A stretch of 64,000 nt of DNA, from positions 7,914 to 71,913 of the forward strand of contig JAEZJW010000168.1 of NCBI GenBank assembly GCA_023415595.1. Direction: 5' to 3'. Each line of letters starts with the position of its first letter. Position 1 is the first letter of the stretch. The DNA comes from Bacillota bacterium (GTDB lineage: Bacteria > Bacillota > Clostridia > Lachnospirales > Lachnospiraceae). The notes below the pieces were generated by a model, which saw nothing but the letters and a program-made list of their open reading frames with translations, had not been told where the DNA came from and did no database searches. Positions 16,568-24,112 of this stretch are shown piece by piece. Made by a program: the position numbers and the translations under genes.

Positions 16568-17506
16568 ATGGACAAGATAAATAAAAGCCAGTTTGAATGG
16601 GTTGGACCCAGTACGATAGATAGTGAAAGCATCACAAGACCTAGTATCAGCTACTGGAAGGATGCGATGCATCGTCTGAGAAAAAATAAGGCCGCCATGG
16701 TGTGTCTTGGTATTATTGCCTTTATCGCATTAATGTCAATTATTGTACCGTTTTTCTCTCCCTATACCATCAGTGAGCAGCATTTATTCCATACGGATGC
16801 TGGAATGTTTTTCAAGGATCCAACTGATGGCCATATGCACATTTTTGGTACCGATACCTTAGGCCGTGATATTTTCACAAGGTTATGGGCAGGCGGCAGG
16901 GTTTCCCTGTTCATCTCCATAACCGCTGTATTCGTAAACTTTGTCATCGGAATTATCTATGGTGGTATCTCCGGCTATAAGGGTGGTGCGGTAGATAATA
17001 TCATGATGAGAATTATCGAAGTAATTAACGGTATTCCTTACCTGATCATTATTATTTTATTAATGATGGTGCTGAAGCAGGGTGTAGGAACCATGGTTAT
17101 CGCCTATGCGACTGTAGGCTGGACCGGTATGGCCCGATTGGTCCGCGGACAGGTGATGAGCCTGAAGCAGCAGGATTATATCACTGCGGCCAGAGTTATG
17201 GGCGCCAAGCCGTCCAGAATAATCTTCAAGCATTTAATTCCGAATACATTAAGTGTCGTTATCGTAAATATTACCCTGGCGATTCCAGCCGTAATCTTTA
17301 CGGAAGCATTCTTAAGCTACATCGGTCTTGGTGTGCCGATTCCGCTGCCTAGCTGGGGTATCCTGGCAGCTGATGGCAGTGCTGCGTTTCAGTCCTATCC
17401 TCACCAGTTAGCTATTCCCGCTATCTGCATTTGTTTGACCATGTTATCCTTTAATCTTCTGGGTGATGGTTTACGTGATGCATTAGATCCTAAGTTAAGG
17501 AGGTAA
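16568..17506 (+). CDS. oppC: Oligopeptide ABC transporter permease
   Basis: OppC is the second permease subunit. The 312-residue protein has the N-terminal OppC_N helix (about 42-63), a periplasmic-side loop with the HIFGTDTLGRDIFTRL signature, and a C-terminal permease domain with EAA-type loop (ITAARVMGAKPSRIIFKHLIPN). AAGGAG precedes the ATG by 7 nt. It lies between oppB and oppD with minimal spacing. Confidence 0.95.
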   Translation: MDKINKSQFEWVGPSTIDSESITRPSISYWKDAMHRLRKNKAAMVCLGIIAFIALMSIIVPFFSPYTISEQHLFHTDAGMFFKDPTDGHMHIFGTDTLGRDIFTRLWAGGRVSLFISITAVFVNFVIGIIYGGISGYKGGAVDNIMMRIIEVINGIPYLIIIILLMMVLKQGVGTMVIAYATVGWTGMARLVRGQVMSLKQQDYITAARVMGAKPSRIIFKHLIPNTLSVVIVNITLAIPAVIFTEAFLSYIGLGVPIPLPSWGILAADGSAAFQSYPHQLAIPAICICLTMLSFNLLGDGLRDALDPKLRR

Positions 17507-17510
17507 TGTG

Positions 17511-18515
17511 ATGAATAAAGTATTGGAAGTTAAAGATTTACACGTATCCTTCGATACTTATGCCGGTGAGGTGAAAGCAGTCCGTGGGGTTTCCTTTGAA
17601 CTGAAAGAGGGAGAAGTACTCGCCATCGTTGGCGAGAGTGGCTGCGGCAAGAGTGTTACGGCCCAGACTATCATGAAGCTGAATCCCATGCCTCCGGCAA
17701 GAATTGCAAACGGAGAGATAATATTAGCAGAGAAAGATATCGTCAATGCATCCGAGAAGGATATGATGAAGATACGCGGTAAGGATGTCAGCATGATCTT
17801 CCAGGATCCTATGACCTGTCTAAATCCTACGATGCAGGTGGGTAAACAGCTGACAGAAGCAATCCGCCATCATCAGAATCTGACCCAGGAGCAGGCACAT
17901 AAGGAAGCACTCCGTCTGCTGGAAATTGTTAAGATTCCCAATGCAGAACAGCGTGCGAAGCAGTACCCTCATGAGTTCTCCGGCGGTATGAGGCAGAGAG
18001 TTATGATTGCAATGGCTCTGTCCTGTGCACCGAAGCTCTTAATCGCAGATGAGCCGACAACCGCTCTGGATGTTACGATCCAGGCACAGATCATGGATCT
18101 TCTGAAGGAAATTAAGGAACAGACAAATACAGCGATTATCCTGTTTACCCATGACCTCGGTGTTGTAGCGAGCATGGCTGACCGTGTAGCGGTAATGTAT
18201 GCAGGTAAAATCGTAGAGACCGGTACAGCGGAGGATATTTTCTACCGTCCGTCCCATCCCTATACGAGGGCATTATTAAAGAGCCTTCCTAAGACGGATA
18301 TGGACCGCAGCGTAAGATTAGTATCCATCGCCGGAACTCCTCCGGACCTTTTAAATCCTCCGGTAGGCTGTCCGTTTGCCAGCAGATGTCTTCACACGAT
18401 GAAGCTCTGCCAGGCAGAGATGCCGCCTCATTTTGCGCCTGACAAGAATCATCAGTCCGCCTGCTGGTTACTGCATCCGGATTGCCCGGGCGCTCAGGGT
18501 GGAGGTGTAGAATAA
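17511..18515 (+). CDS. oppD: Oligopeptide ABC transporter ATP-binding protein
   Basis: OppD is one of two ATPases powering the importer. It shows Walker A GESGCGKS, ABC signature EFSGGMRQR, Walker B LLIADEPTTALD, and the C-terminal OppD/F extension whose cysteines (GCPFASRC...C...C) suggest an iron-sulfur or metal site as known for the family. The GTG at 17508 is only 4 nt from AAGGAGG, while ATG 17511 is 7 nt away, so 17511 is chosen. The stop overlaps the oppF start by one base (TAATG). Confidence 0.95.
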   Translation: MNKVLEVKDLHVSFDTYAGEVKAVRGVSFELKEGEVLAIVGESGCGKSVTAQTIMKLNPMPPARIANGEIILAEKDIVNASEKDMMKIRGKDVSMIFQDPMTCLNPTMQVGKQLTEAIRHHQNLTQEQAHKEALRLLEIVKIPNAEQRAKQYPHEFSGGMRQRVMIAMALSCAPKLLIADEPTTALDVTIQAQIMDLLKEIKEQTNTAIILFTHDLGVVASMADRVAVMYAGKIVETGTAEDIFYRPSHPYTRALLKSLPKTDMDRSVRLVSIAGTPPDLLNPPVGCPFASRCLHTMKLCQAEMPPHFAPDKNHQSACWLLHPDCPGAQGGGVE

Positions 18516-19498
18516 TGGATCAGATGAAGAATTCCTCAGGAAACAGCCAGCAGAAGCTGGTTGAGATACAGAATGTATCTAAGCATTTCAGGGTTGCCGA
18601 TGGTGTCCTGAAGGCTGTGAGTAGTGTAAATATCGATATTATGAAGGGTGAGACCTTAGGTCTGGTTGGTGAATCAGGATGCGGAAAGTCTACCTTCGGT
18701 AAGGTGCTGATGGGTATATATCCGCCTACGATGGGTAAGATCCTCTACCATGGTAAGAAGGATATGGAGATCAACCGGAAAACTCTGTTCTCCTATGCCA
18801 AGATGGCTCAGATTATCTTCCTGGATCCCTATTCCTCTCTGGATCCCCGAATGACGGTAGGCTCCATTATTGAAGAGGGTATGATCATTCATAATATGTA
18901 TAATAAGCAGAAGCGTCAGCAGAGAGTATATGAGCTGTTGGAGCTGGTTGGCCTTAATAAGGAGCATGCGAACCGCTTCCCCCACGAGTTCTCCGGAGGA
19001 CAGCGTCAGCGTATCGGTATCGCAAGAGCACTGGCGATTGAGCCGGAGTTCATCGTATGTGATGAACCGATCTCTGCACTTGATGTATCCATCCAGTCCC
19101 AGATCATCAACCTTCTTCATGATCTTCAGAAGAAGCTGAACCTTACCTACCTGTTCATCGCTCATGACTTAAATATCGTAAAATATATCAGTGACCGTAT
19201 TGCGGTAATGTATCTTGGCAATATCGTGGAGCTGGCAACCAGTGAAGAGCTATATTCCAAGACACTTCACCCGTATTCTCAGGCACTGCTGTCCGCAGTT
19301 CCGATACCGGATCCTGATCAGGAAGCACAGAAGAAGCGCCAGATCCTGACCGGTGATGTACCGAGCCCGATCAATACACCGAAGGGCTGTCCGTTCGCCG
19401 GACGCTGCCCCCGTGCAACTGATATTTGCAGGGAAGTGAAGCCTGATCTGGAGCTGAAGCAGGGCCATATGGTGGCATGCCATCACGTGGAGAAGTAA
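18515..19498 (+). CDS. oppF: Oligopeptide ABC transporter ATP-binding protein
   Basis: OppF is the second ATPase. It has Walker A GESGCGKST, signature EFSGGQRQR and a C-terminal cysteine cluster (GCPFAGRC). The Walker B region reads FIVCDEPISALD. I use ATG 18515, overlapping the oppD stop by one base and 7 nt from GGTGGAGGTG, rather than an upstream in-frame TTG at 18482 inside oppD. The structured repeat copy 2 begins about 30 nt after the stop. Confidence 0.95.
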   Translation: MDQMKNSSGNSQQKLVEIQNVSKHFRVADGVLKAVSSVNIDIMKGETLGLVGESGCGKSTFGKVLMGIYPPTMGKILYHGKKDMEINRKTLFSYAKMAQIIFLDPYSSLDPRMTVGSIIEEGMIIHNMYNKQKRQQRVYELLELVGLNKEHANRFPHEFSGGQRQRIGIARALAIEPEFIVCDEPISALDVSIQSQIINLLHDLQKKLNLTYLFIAHDLNIVKYISDRIAVMYLGNIVELATSEELYSKTLHPYSQALLSAVPIPDPDQEAQKKRQILTGDVPSPINTPKGCPFAGRCPRATDICREVKPDLELKQGHMVACHHVEK

Positions 19499-19530
19499 GT
19501 TTAGTTAGTTTGAATTTGTTGAGTTATTAA

Positions 19531-19715
19531 AGGATTTTGCATAAATAGTTTATCGGGGGTAGCATCATCATTATCCTCGGAGAAAGATTTCCTACTACTG
19601 TCGCGCCGACCCCGCCTATATAAAGCAGGCGGCTGCCATCAGGCGCATACATTCGTAGGAAACTTCTCCGTTGACAACGATGACGCTGCCCCCCTCGCTA
19701 TTTATGCAAAATCCT
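19531..19715 (+). ncRNA. Structured repeat element, copy 2
   Basis: AGGATTTTGCATAAATAG (19531-19548) pairs perfectly with 19698-19715. GGGGGTAGC (19555-19563) pairs with GCTGCCCCC (19685-19693) with one U-G pair that is valid only on the plus strand. TTTCCTA pairs with TAGGAAA and CCGCCT with AGGCGG. Long internal blocks match copy 1 at 3299-3517 almost exactly, while the stems differ by paired changes. Copy 1 has one extra hairpin (3414-3435) that is missing here. Confidence 0.8.
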
Positions 19716-19874
19716 CTCCACACATCGATAAAAATCAATTATAACCAATCCATTTCAGAATAGTTAACGATCTTGATTTCTCTTAAATAATAAAACTGCT
19801 TACTTCTCTTATTATAATGAAGTCATTGTGATGGATGTTCTTTTAGAGGTTTAACTGCTTTTAATTCACAGACA

Positions 19875-20089
19875 GGATAAGTGCGCCCGTTCATAGGGGG
19901 TGTGGGCAGATGCCGGAAAACAATTAGCCAATTTTCGAGTGAGTTTAAGCATGCTAGTTCGTTTCGCGAGCGACTGACGAACCTATCAAGGAGGAGCGAA
20001 ACGTAATAAACGCATGCTTAAACTTCCGAAAATTGAGCTTGTTTTACGGCACTGTCCATATCTTCCTATGAAAATGGGCGCACTTATCC
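19875..20089. repeat. Palindromic MITE-like element or structured RNA
   Basis: The ends are a perfect 14-bp inverted repeat (GGATAAGTGCGCCC at 19875-19888 with 20076-20089). Further inside, GCCGGAAAACAA pairs with 20039-20050 with one mismatch, CAATTTTCG with 20027-20035, and AGTTTAAGCATGC (19942-19954) with 20012-20024. The centre can fold either as GTTCGT/ACGAAC (19957-19982) or CGTTTCGC/GCGAAACG (19960-20003). No ORF and no clear target-site duplication were found. Confidence 0.65.
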
Positions 20090-20128
20090 GTCCGGGTATT
20101 TAACATAAACTAGAAAGCAGAAGATAGA

Positions 20129-20159
20129 GAATGACAAGGTCATTCTGTGGTGATATAAT
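20129..20159 (+). promoter_or_regulatory. Promoter of the GNAT gene with overlapping inverted repeat
   Basis: ATGACA (20131-20136) and TATAAT (20154-20159) are spaced 17 nt, with TG one base further upstream of the -10 (20151-20152). A 7-3-7 inverted repeat GAATGAC-N3-GTCATTC (20129-20145) covers the -35 and is well placed for a repressor. Confidence 0.6.
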
Positions 20160-20200
20160 ATCCTAAGTATTTATGAATTCTAGTTGATGGGGGTTTTGTG

Positions 20201-20776
20201 ATGGAGAATACGTTGATCAGGATGGCAACCTTAGAGGATGCGCCTGCGATTTATAAAATCTATGAGCCTTATATTTTAGAGACGGCGATTACCTTTGAAT
20301 ATGATCCGGTTCCTCTTCCTGTGTTTGAGAAGCGGATGGAGACAGTGCTGGAGCAGTTCCCCTGGCTGGTTTATGAGAGGGACGGAGAGATCCTGGGTTA
20401 TGCTTACTGCGCGAAATTTAAGGAGAGAGCAGCCTTTGCCTGGGACTGCGAATGTTCTGTATACATCGATCAGAGGGCACATAGGCAGGGGATCGCAACT
20501 GCCTTGTATGATAAGCTGTATGAGCTGGTGAACGAGCAGGGATATTATACAATTTATGCTTTGATTACTTATCATCATGAAAGCAGCATGGAGCTTCATA
20601 AAAGGTTCGGCTTCGAGAGGGTCGGGGTTTATGAGAAAACCGGATACAAGTTTGGGAAATGGTGGGATCTGCTGGTGATGGAGAAAAGACTGCGTCCCTG
20701 TGACGAAGTCCCTGCTCAAACCAAAACCATTCATGAGCTTCTTAAAAACAGGGATATGTTATGGCAGAAGAGATAA
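20201..20776 (+). CDS. GNAT family N-acetyltransferase (phosphinothricin acetyltransferase-like)
   Basis: The roughly 191-residue protein resembles the Pat/YwnH group of GNAT enzymes, which move acetyl from acetyl-CoA to small amines such as phosphinothricin or methionine sulfoximine. Visible features are the N-terminal IRMATLEDAPAIYKIYEPYI, the FEYDPVPLPVFEKRM segment typical of this group, and the acetyl-CoA loop RAHRQGIATALY. The ATG at 20201 is preferred over a GTG immediately before it because it is better spaced from the ATGGGGG box. The true substrate is unknown. It is monocistronic, with its own promoter and terminator. Confidence 0.85.
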   Translation: MENTLIRMATLEDAPAIYKIYEPYILETAITFEYDPVPLPVFEKRMETVLEQFPWLVYERDGEILGYAYCAKFKERAAFAWDCECSVYIDQRAHRQGIATALYDKLYELVNEQGYYTIYALITYHHESSMELHKRFGFERVGVYEKTGYKFGKWWDLLVMEKRLRPCDEVPAQTKTIHELLKNRDMLWQKR

Positions 20777-20871
20777 ATTTAACGAAGAATTGCGCATTAT
20801 CGATAGGAACTACAGAGAAATAATGGGTAACAACTAAGATAAAATCGAATAGTATCATACCTTGTAGAACA

Positions 20872-20906
20872 AGAGGAAAATCTGTAAATAGGTTTTCCTC
20901 TTTTTT
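20872..20906 (+). terminator. Terminator after the GNAT gene
   Basis: AGAGGAAAA (20872-20880) pairs with TTTTCCTCT (20893-20901), followed by six T residues. Confidence 0.85.
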
Positions 20907-20917
20907 ACATTTATTAA

Positions 20918-20946
20918 TTGAATTTATGATACCCGTGGTATATAAT
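20918..20946 (+). promoter_or_regulatory. Main promoter of the exopolysaccharide locus
   Basis: TTGAAT (20918-20923) and TATAAT (20941-20946) are spaced 17 nt, just after the preceding terminator. No other clear promoter was found in the next ~11 kb, so this probably drives the first half of the locus. Confidence 0.75.
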
Positions 20947-20982
20947 AACGACATGGAAAAATATGGGGATTAAAGTTGGCTT

Positions 20983-21026
20983 ATATCATTCCTTCCCTTG
21001 ATTTAGATAAATAAGGGGAATGATAT
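20983..21026 (+). promoter_or_regulatory. Leader hairpin of the exopolysaccharide locus
   Basis: ATATCATTCC (20983-20992) pairs with GGAATGATAT (21017-21026), with CCCTT/AAGGG able to extend the stem inside. It lies 30-75 nt after the expected start of transcription and is not followed by a T-run. It could be an RNA-binding or processivity signal, or simply stabilise the 5' end. Confidence 0.5.
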
Positions 21027-21062
21027 CCTTGATCCTCGTAATGGAGGGTAAGGAGTATCAAG

Positions 21063-21929
21063 ATGATTTTACATTCTGAGCTGTTAAGTACAGAGATGAA
21101 ACAGTACCCGCAGTATTCGCGGCTGGTGGATAAGGACAAGATACCGGTATGCAATATACTGGGGGTGAATATCGCAGCTATCAATATGAACTGGCTGCTA
21201 AAGTATCTGTTTAAACACATCAAAAACCCTGAGGGGAATTTATTATCTGGCGATTATATCTGTGTTTCCAATGTACATACGACAATAACTGCATATGAGG
21301 ATGCTGATTATTGCAGAATTCAGAACAACGGACTTATGGCAATACCGGATGGAGGTCCGTTAGCAAAATTCGGTCGAAGGCAGGGGCATCTGAAGATGGC
21401 AAGAACAGCGGGACCCAGTCTGATGGAAGAGGTTTTCAAAAGATCTGTGGAGTGCGGTTATTGCCATTACTTTTTGGGGTCAACTGAGGATACGCTGAAC
21501 AGAATGATGGAAACCATTAGTGAGAAGTACCCCGGAATAAAAATTGTCGGTAAATTCAGTCCACCCTTCCGCCCTCTTACAGCAGAGGAGGATTGGAAAA
21601 TTACTCATGAGATCAACCTGGCGGATCCGGATTTCATATGGGTCGGCCTGGGTGCACCGAAGCAGGAGAATTGGATGGCAGAACACCAGGGATCAGTCTG
21701 CGGGCTAATGATGGGGGTTGGAGCCGGGTTTGATTACTTTGCGGGTAATATAAAGAGAGCACCGGAATGGATGCAGAACAGGAATCTGGAATGGTTGTAC
21801 CGTCTGCTCCAGGATCCCAGAAGGCTGTTCAAACGTTATATGAAAACTAATATTGAATTTCTTTGGTTGGTTGCAAAGGGATATTATTATAGATTATTCC
21901 GGAAGGAGAAGGGTTACGTAAGAGGATGA
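21063..21929 (+). CDS. WecG/TagA/CpsF family glycosyltransferase
   Basis: Members of this GT26 family transfer N-acetylmannosamine, its uronate or glucose to a polyprenyl-diphosphate-linked first sugar on the cytoplasmic membrane face. The 288-residue protein has the family hallmarks PDGGPLAKFGRRQG (about 95-108) and WVGLGAPKQENWM (about 197-209), plus a basic, tryptophan-containing C-terminus (EWLYRLLQDPRRLFKRY) thought to bind the membrane in this family. AAGGAG precedes the ATG. It is the first gene of the locus and overlaps the next by 4 nt (ATGA). The donor sugar is not known. Confidence 0.9.
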   Translation: MILHSELLSTEMKQYPQYSRLVDKDKIPVCNILGVNIAAINMNWLLKYLFKHIKNPEGNLLSGDYICVSNVHTTITAYEDADYCRIQNNGLMAIPDGGPLAKFGRRQGHLKMARTAGPSLMEEVFKRSVECGYCHYFLGSTEDTLNRMMETISEKYPGIKIVGKFSPPFRPLTAEEDWKITHEINLADPDFIWVGLGAPKQENWMAEHQGSVCGLMMGVGAGFDYFAGNIKRAPEWMQNRNLEWLYRLLQDPRRLFKRYMKTNIEFLWLVAKGYYYRLFRKEKGYVRG

Positions 21930-23134
21930 AGAGAAGTAAAGGGAATAACGGTTTTAATGGGACGCAGAACAATTTACAGCGGGTGTTGATCGTACATAAC
22001 TATTATCAGATTCCCGGAGGGGAGGACACAGTAGTACACAATGAGAAGGAACTATTGGAGAAGCATGGTCATAAAGTATATCTATATAGCAGGAATAACA
22101 GGGAACTGAAGGAAAAGCCGCTGCGTAAGCTGCTGCTTCCTTTTACCATGATATTTTCCGTCCGGACCTATCGTGAGGTCAAAAGACTGATCAGCGATAA
22201 ACATATCGATATCGTACATGTACATAATACGCTGAGTCTGATCAGCCCATCGGTCTATTATGCTGCGCTCCGGCGTAAGGTTCCGGTGGTACAGACCATA
22301 CATAATTTCCGATTACTATGCCCTGCTGCAACCCTTTATCGTGACGGTATCTGTGAGGACTGCATCCGTCAGGGTTTGTCCTGTGCGATCAGGTACCGTT
22401 GTTATCGGGACAGTTTACTGCAGACCATGGGTTGTGTGATAAATCTAAGTCTGCATCGGTGGACCGGAGTCTACAAAAGGCTGAACTATATCTGCCTGAC
22501 TGATTTCAACAAGGATAAGCTTCTGGAGATAAATCAGGGCGGAAAACAGCGGGTCGATCCGGATCGAATTTTTATCAAACCCAATTTTATAGAGTTTGGC
22601 AGGGATGTGATACCCTTTGCCGACAGAAAGAATCGATTCATATTCGTGGGGCGTCTGGATAAAACGAAGGGGATCAGGCTGCTTCTGGAGGTCTGGAAGG
22701 AAATACGGACAAGTGAGCTGATCCTGTGCGGTACCGGACCGGAGCTGGCTTGGGGTAAGGAGTATATCAGGGAGAACGGTCTTGAAAATGTTAAGCTTCT
22801 GGGGTATCGGGGGAAGGAGGAGGTTCTGGAGCTTATTGCAGAAGCAAAGGCCTTGATCCTTCCGACGCAGTGGTATGAAGGGTTTCCGATGACCATCATC
22901 GAAAGTCTTGCCTGTGGAACGCCGGTAATCGGCAGCAAGATTGGTAATGTGGGCAATCTCATCATCGACGGTATCAATGGTCTGACCTTTCAATACAACT
23001 CGGTAACCGGGCTTCGGGAGGCTGTGTCGAAGCTACAGGATATGTGCGCTTCAAGCAGGGATTATTATGAAAAGAACTTTTCAGGCGAAGATAATTACAA
23101 GCTCCTAAACAGCATTTATGAACGGTTATTATAA
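21926..23134 (+). CDS. Glycosyltransferase family 4 with cysteine-rich insert
   Basis: The protein has two Rossmann domains: the N-terminal acceptor part opens VLIVHNYYQIPGGEDTV, and the C-terminal donor part includes FVGRLDKTKG and the E-x7-E region EGFPMTIIESLACGTPVIGS. An insert around residues 130-160 carries several cysteines (LLCP, CEDC, then further Cys), a pattern shared with the GT4 gene at 44344-45603. It probably adds one sugar of the repeat unit. It overlaps its upstream neighbour by 4 nt. Confidence 0.88.
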   Translation: MKRSKGNNGFNGTQNNLQRVLIVHNYYQIPGGEDTVVHNEKELLEKHGHKVYLYSRNNRELKEKPLRKLLLPFTMIFSVRTYREVKRLISDKHIDIVHVHNTLSLISPSVYYAALRRKVPVVQTIHNFRLLCPAATLYRDGICEDCIRQGLSCAIRYRCYRDSLLQTMGCVINLSLHRWTGVYKRLNYICLTDFNKDKLLEINQGGKQRVDPDRIFIKPNFIEFGRDVIPFADRKNRFIFVGRLDKTKGIRLLLEVWKEIRTSELILCGTGPELAWGKEYIRENGLENVKLLGYRGKEEVLELIAEAKALILPTQWYEGFPMTIIESLACGTPVIGSKIGNVGNLIIDGINGLTFQYNSVTGLREAVSKLQDMCASSRDYYEKNFSGEDNYKLLNSIYERLL

Positions 23135-23159
23135 AATGATCAGAGAAAAAGGTGAAACG

Positions 23160-24104
23160 ATGGACAGCGTAAACATCTTGGATAGTACGATACAGATGGT
23201 TTCAGTGAATAAACGGAAAGCCTCCCATTTGGTAATCTGCAGCCGGGACCACATACGATATCTGATATCAATGAGCGAAGGAAGAAAACAATTAAGACGA
23301 AGTCTAGCCAGTTATTCTATTAAGCTATCTCTCCTGATCAGGTTCATGAACCTGATACCGGAAAGCCTCCTCCGAAGGTTGCAGCTTGGATATTATGTTA
23401 AGGCCGTTCTTAAGGAAGACCTGAGAAATCCAATGGAAGATATTACTGAACAAAGATATGGGACCCGGGATTGCAGGTGGAACGTAATTGTCGGGACCTA
23501 TGATGAGAAGCAGAAGCTGGTATTCCAGTGCTTTACGGAGGGTAAGCCACCGGTCTATCTTAAGGTAGGACTAAAAAATACTGACAAGGAGCTTAGGGCC
23601 GAGATGGACTTTCTGGAGGAGAGTCCGAAGTTCTCCGATTTTGAGGTTCCGAAGGTATTGGGCAGCAGAAGGTTAGGGGAAGGAAACAGGTTTAATATAT
23701 TGATTACAGAGGAGTTTACCGGCGATAAGGTAAAACCGGAGGCAACGAAGGAGATCTGGCGGATCTTTGAAGAGATCGCATGCCATAAAAGGGATCCGGT
23801 GGAGTGGGCAGACGTAACTCAGGACTGCTTTTCCCATGGAGACTTTACACCCTGGAACATGAGGCGGAAGGGAAACAGATACGTTGTCTTTGATTGGGAA
23901 CATTGTGGGCAGAGATTTTATGGATTTGATTTTATCCATTATATCTATCAGACAGAGACGCTAATAAACGGAAGGTCGCCGGAGGAAGCGGTTCAGACTG
24001 CTGTTTCCGAATTCGTAAGATACGCCGGTAACAGGATAGAAAAGGAAGCATTAATCCGCCGATATTTTACCGAACGGGAAAGATGCTTTGAGAATAACCA
24101 GTGA
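23160..24104 (+). CDS. Aminoglycoside-phosphotransferase-fold kinase-like protein
   Basis: The C-terminal half has the catalytic loop HGDFTPWN (His226, Asp228, Asn233) and the metal-binding FDW (Asp245) of APH/choline-kinase-like enzymes, and a candidate ATP lysine in YLKVG (Lys135). The N-terminal ~100 residues do not match a family I know. In this setting it may phosphorylate a sugar or polyol precursor or a linked glycan, but this is inference. The longest frame starts at 23118 inside the previous gene; ATG 23160 follows AAAAGGTG at good spacing and is preferred. The next gene begins at its stop. Confidence 0.7.
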   Translation: MDSVNILDSTIQMVSVNKRKASHLVICSRDHIRYLISMSEGRKQLRRSLASYSIKLSLLIRFMNLIPESLLRRLQLGYYVKAVLKEDLRNPMEDITEQRYGTRDCRWNVIVGTYDEKQKLVFQCFTEGKPPVYLKVGLKNTDKELRAEMDFLEESPKFSDFEVPKVLGSRRLGEGNRFNILITEEFTGDKVKPEATKEIWRIFEEIACHKRDPVEWADVTQDCFSHGDFTPWNMRRKGNRYVVFDWEHCGQRFYGFDFIHYIYQTETLINGRSPEEAVQTAVSEFVRYAGNRIEKEALIRRYFTERERCFENNQ

Positions 24105-24112
24105 GGAAGATT

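Noticed and set aside
18674..19165. 163-codon reverse frame inside oppF
   Set aside because: It is antisense to a well-supported ABC ATPase gene, has no ribosome binding site and no recognisable domain.
22445..22993. 182-codon reverse frame inside the GT4 gene
   Set aside because: Antisense to a gene with clear GT4 motifs; no family features of its own.
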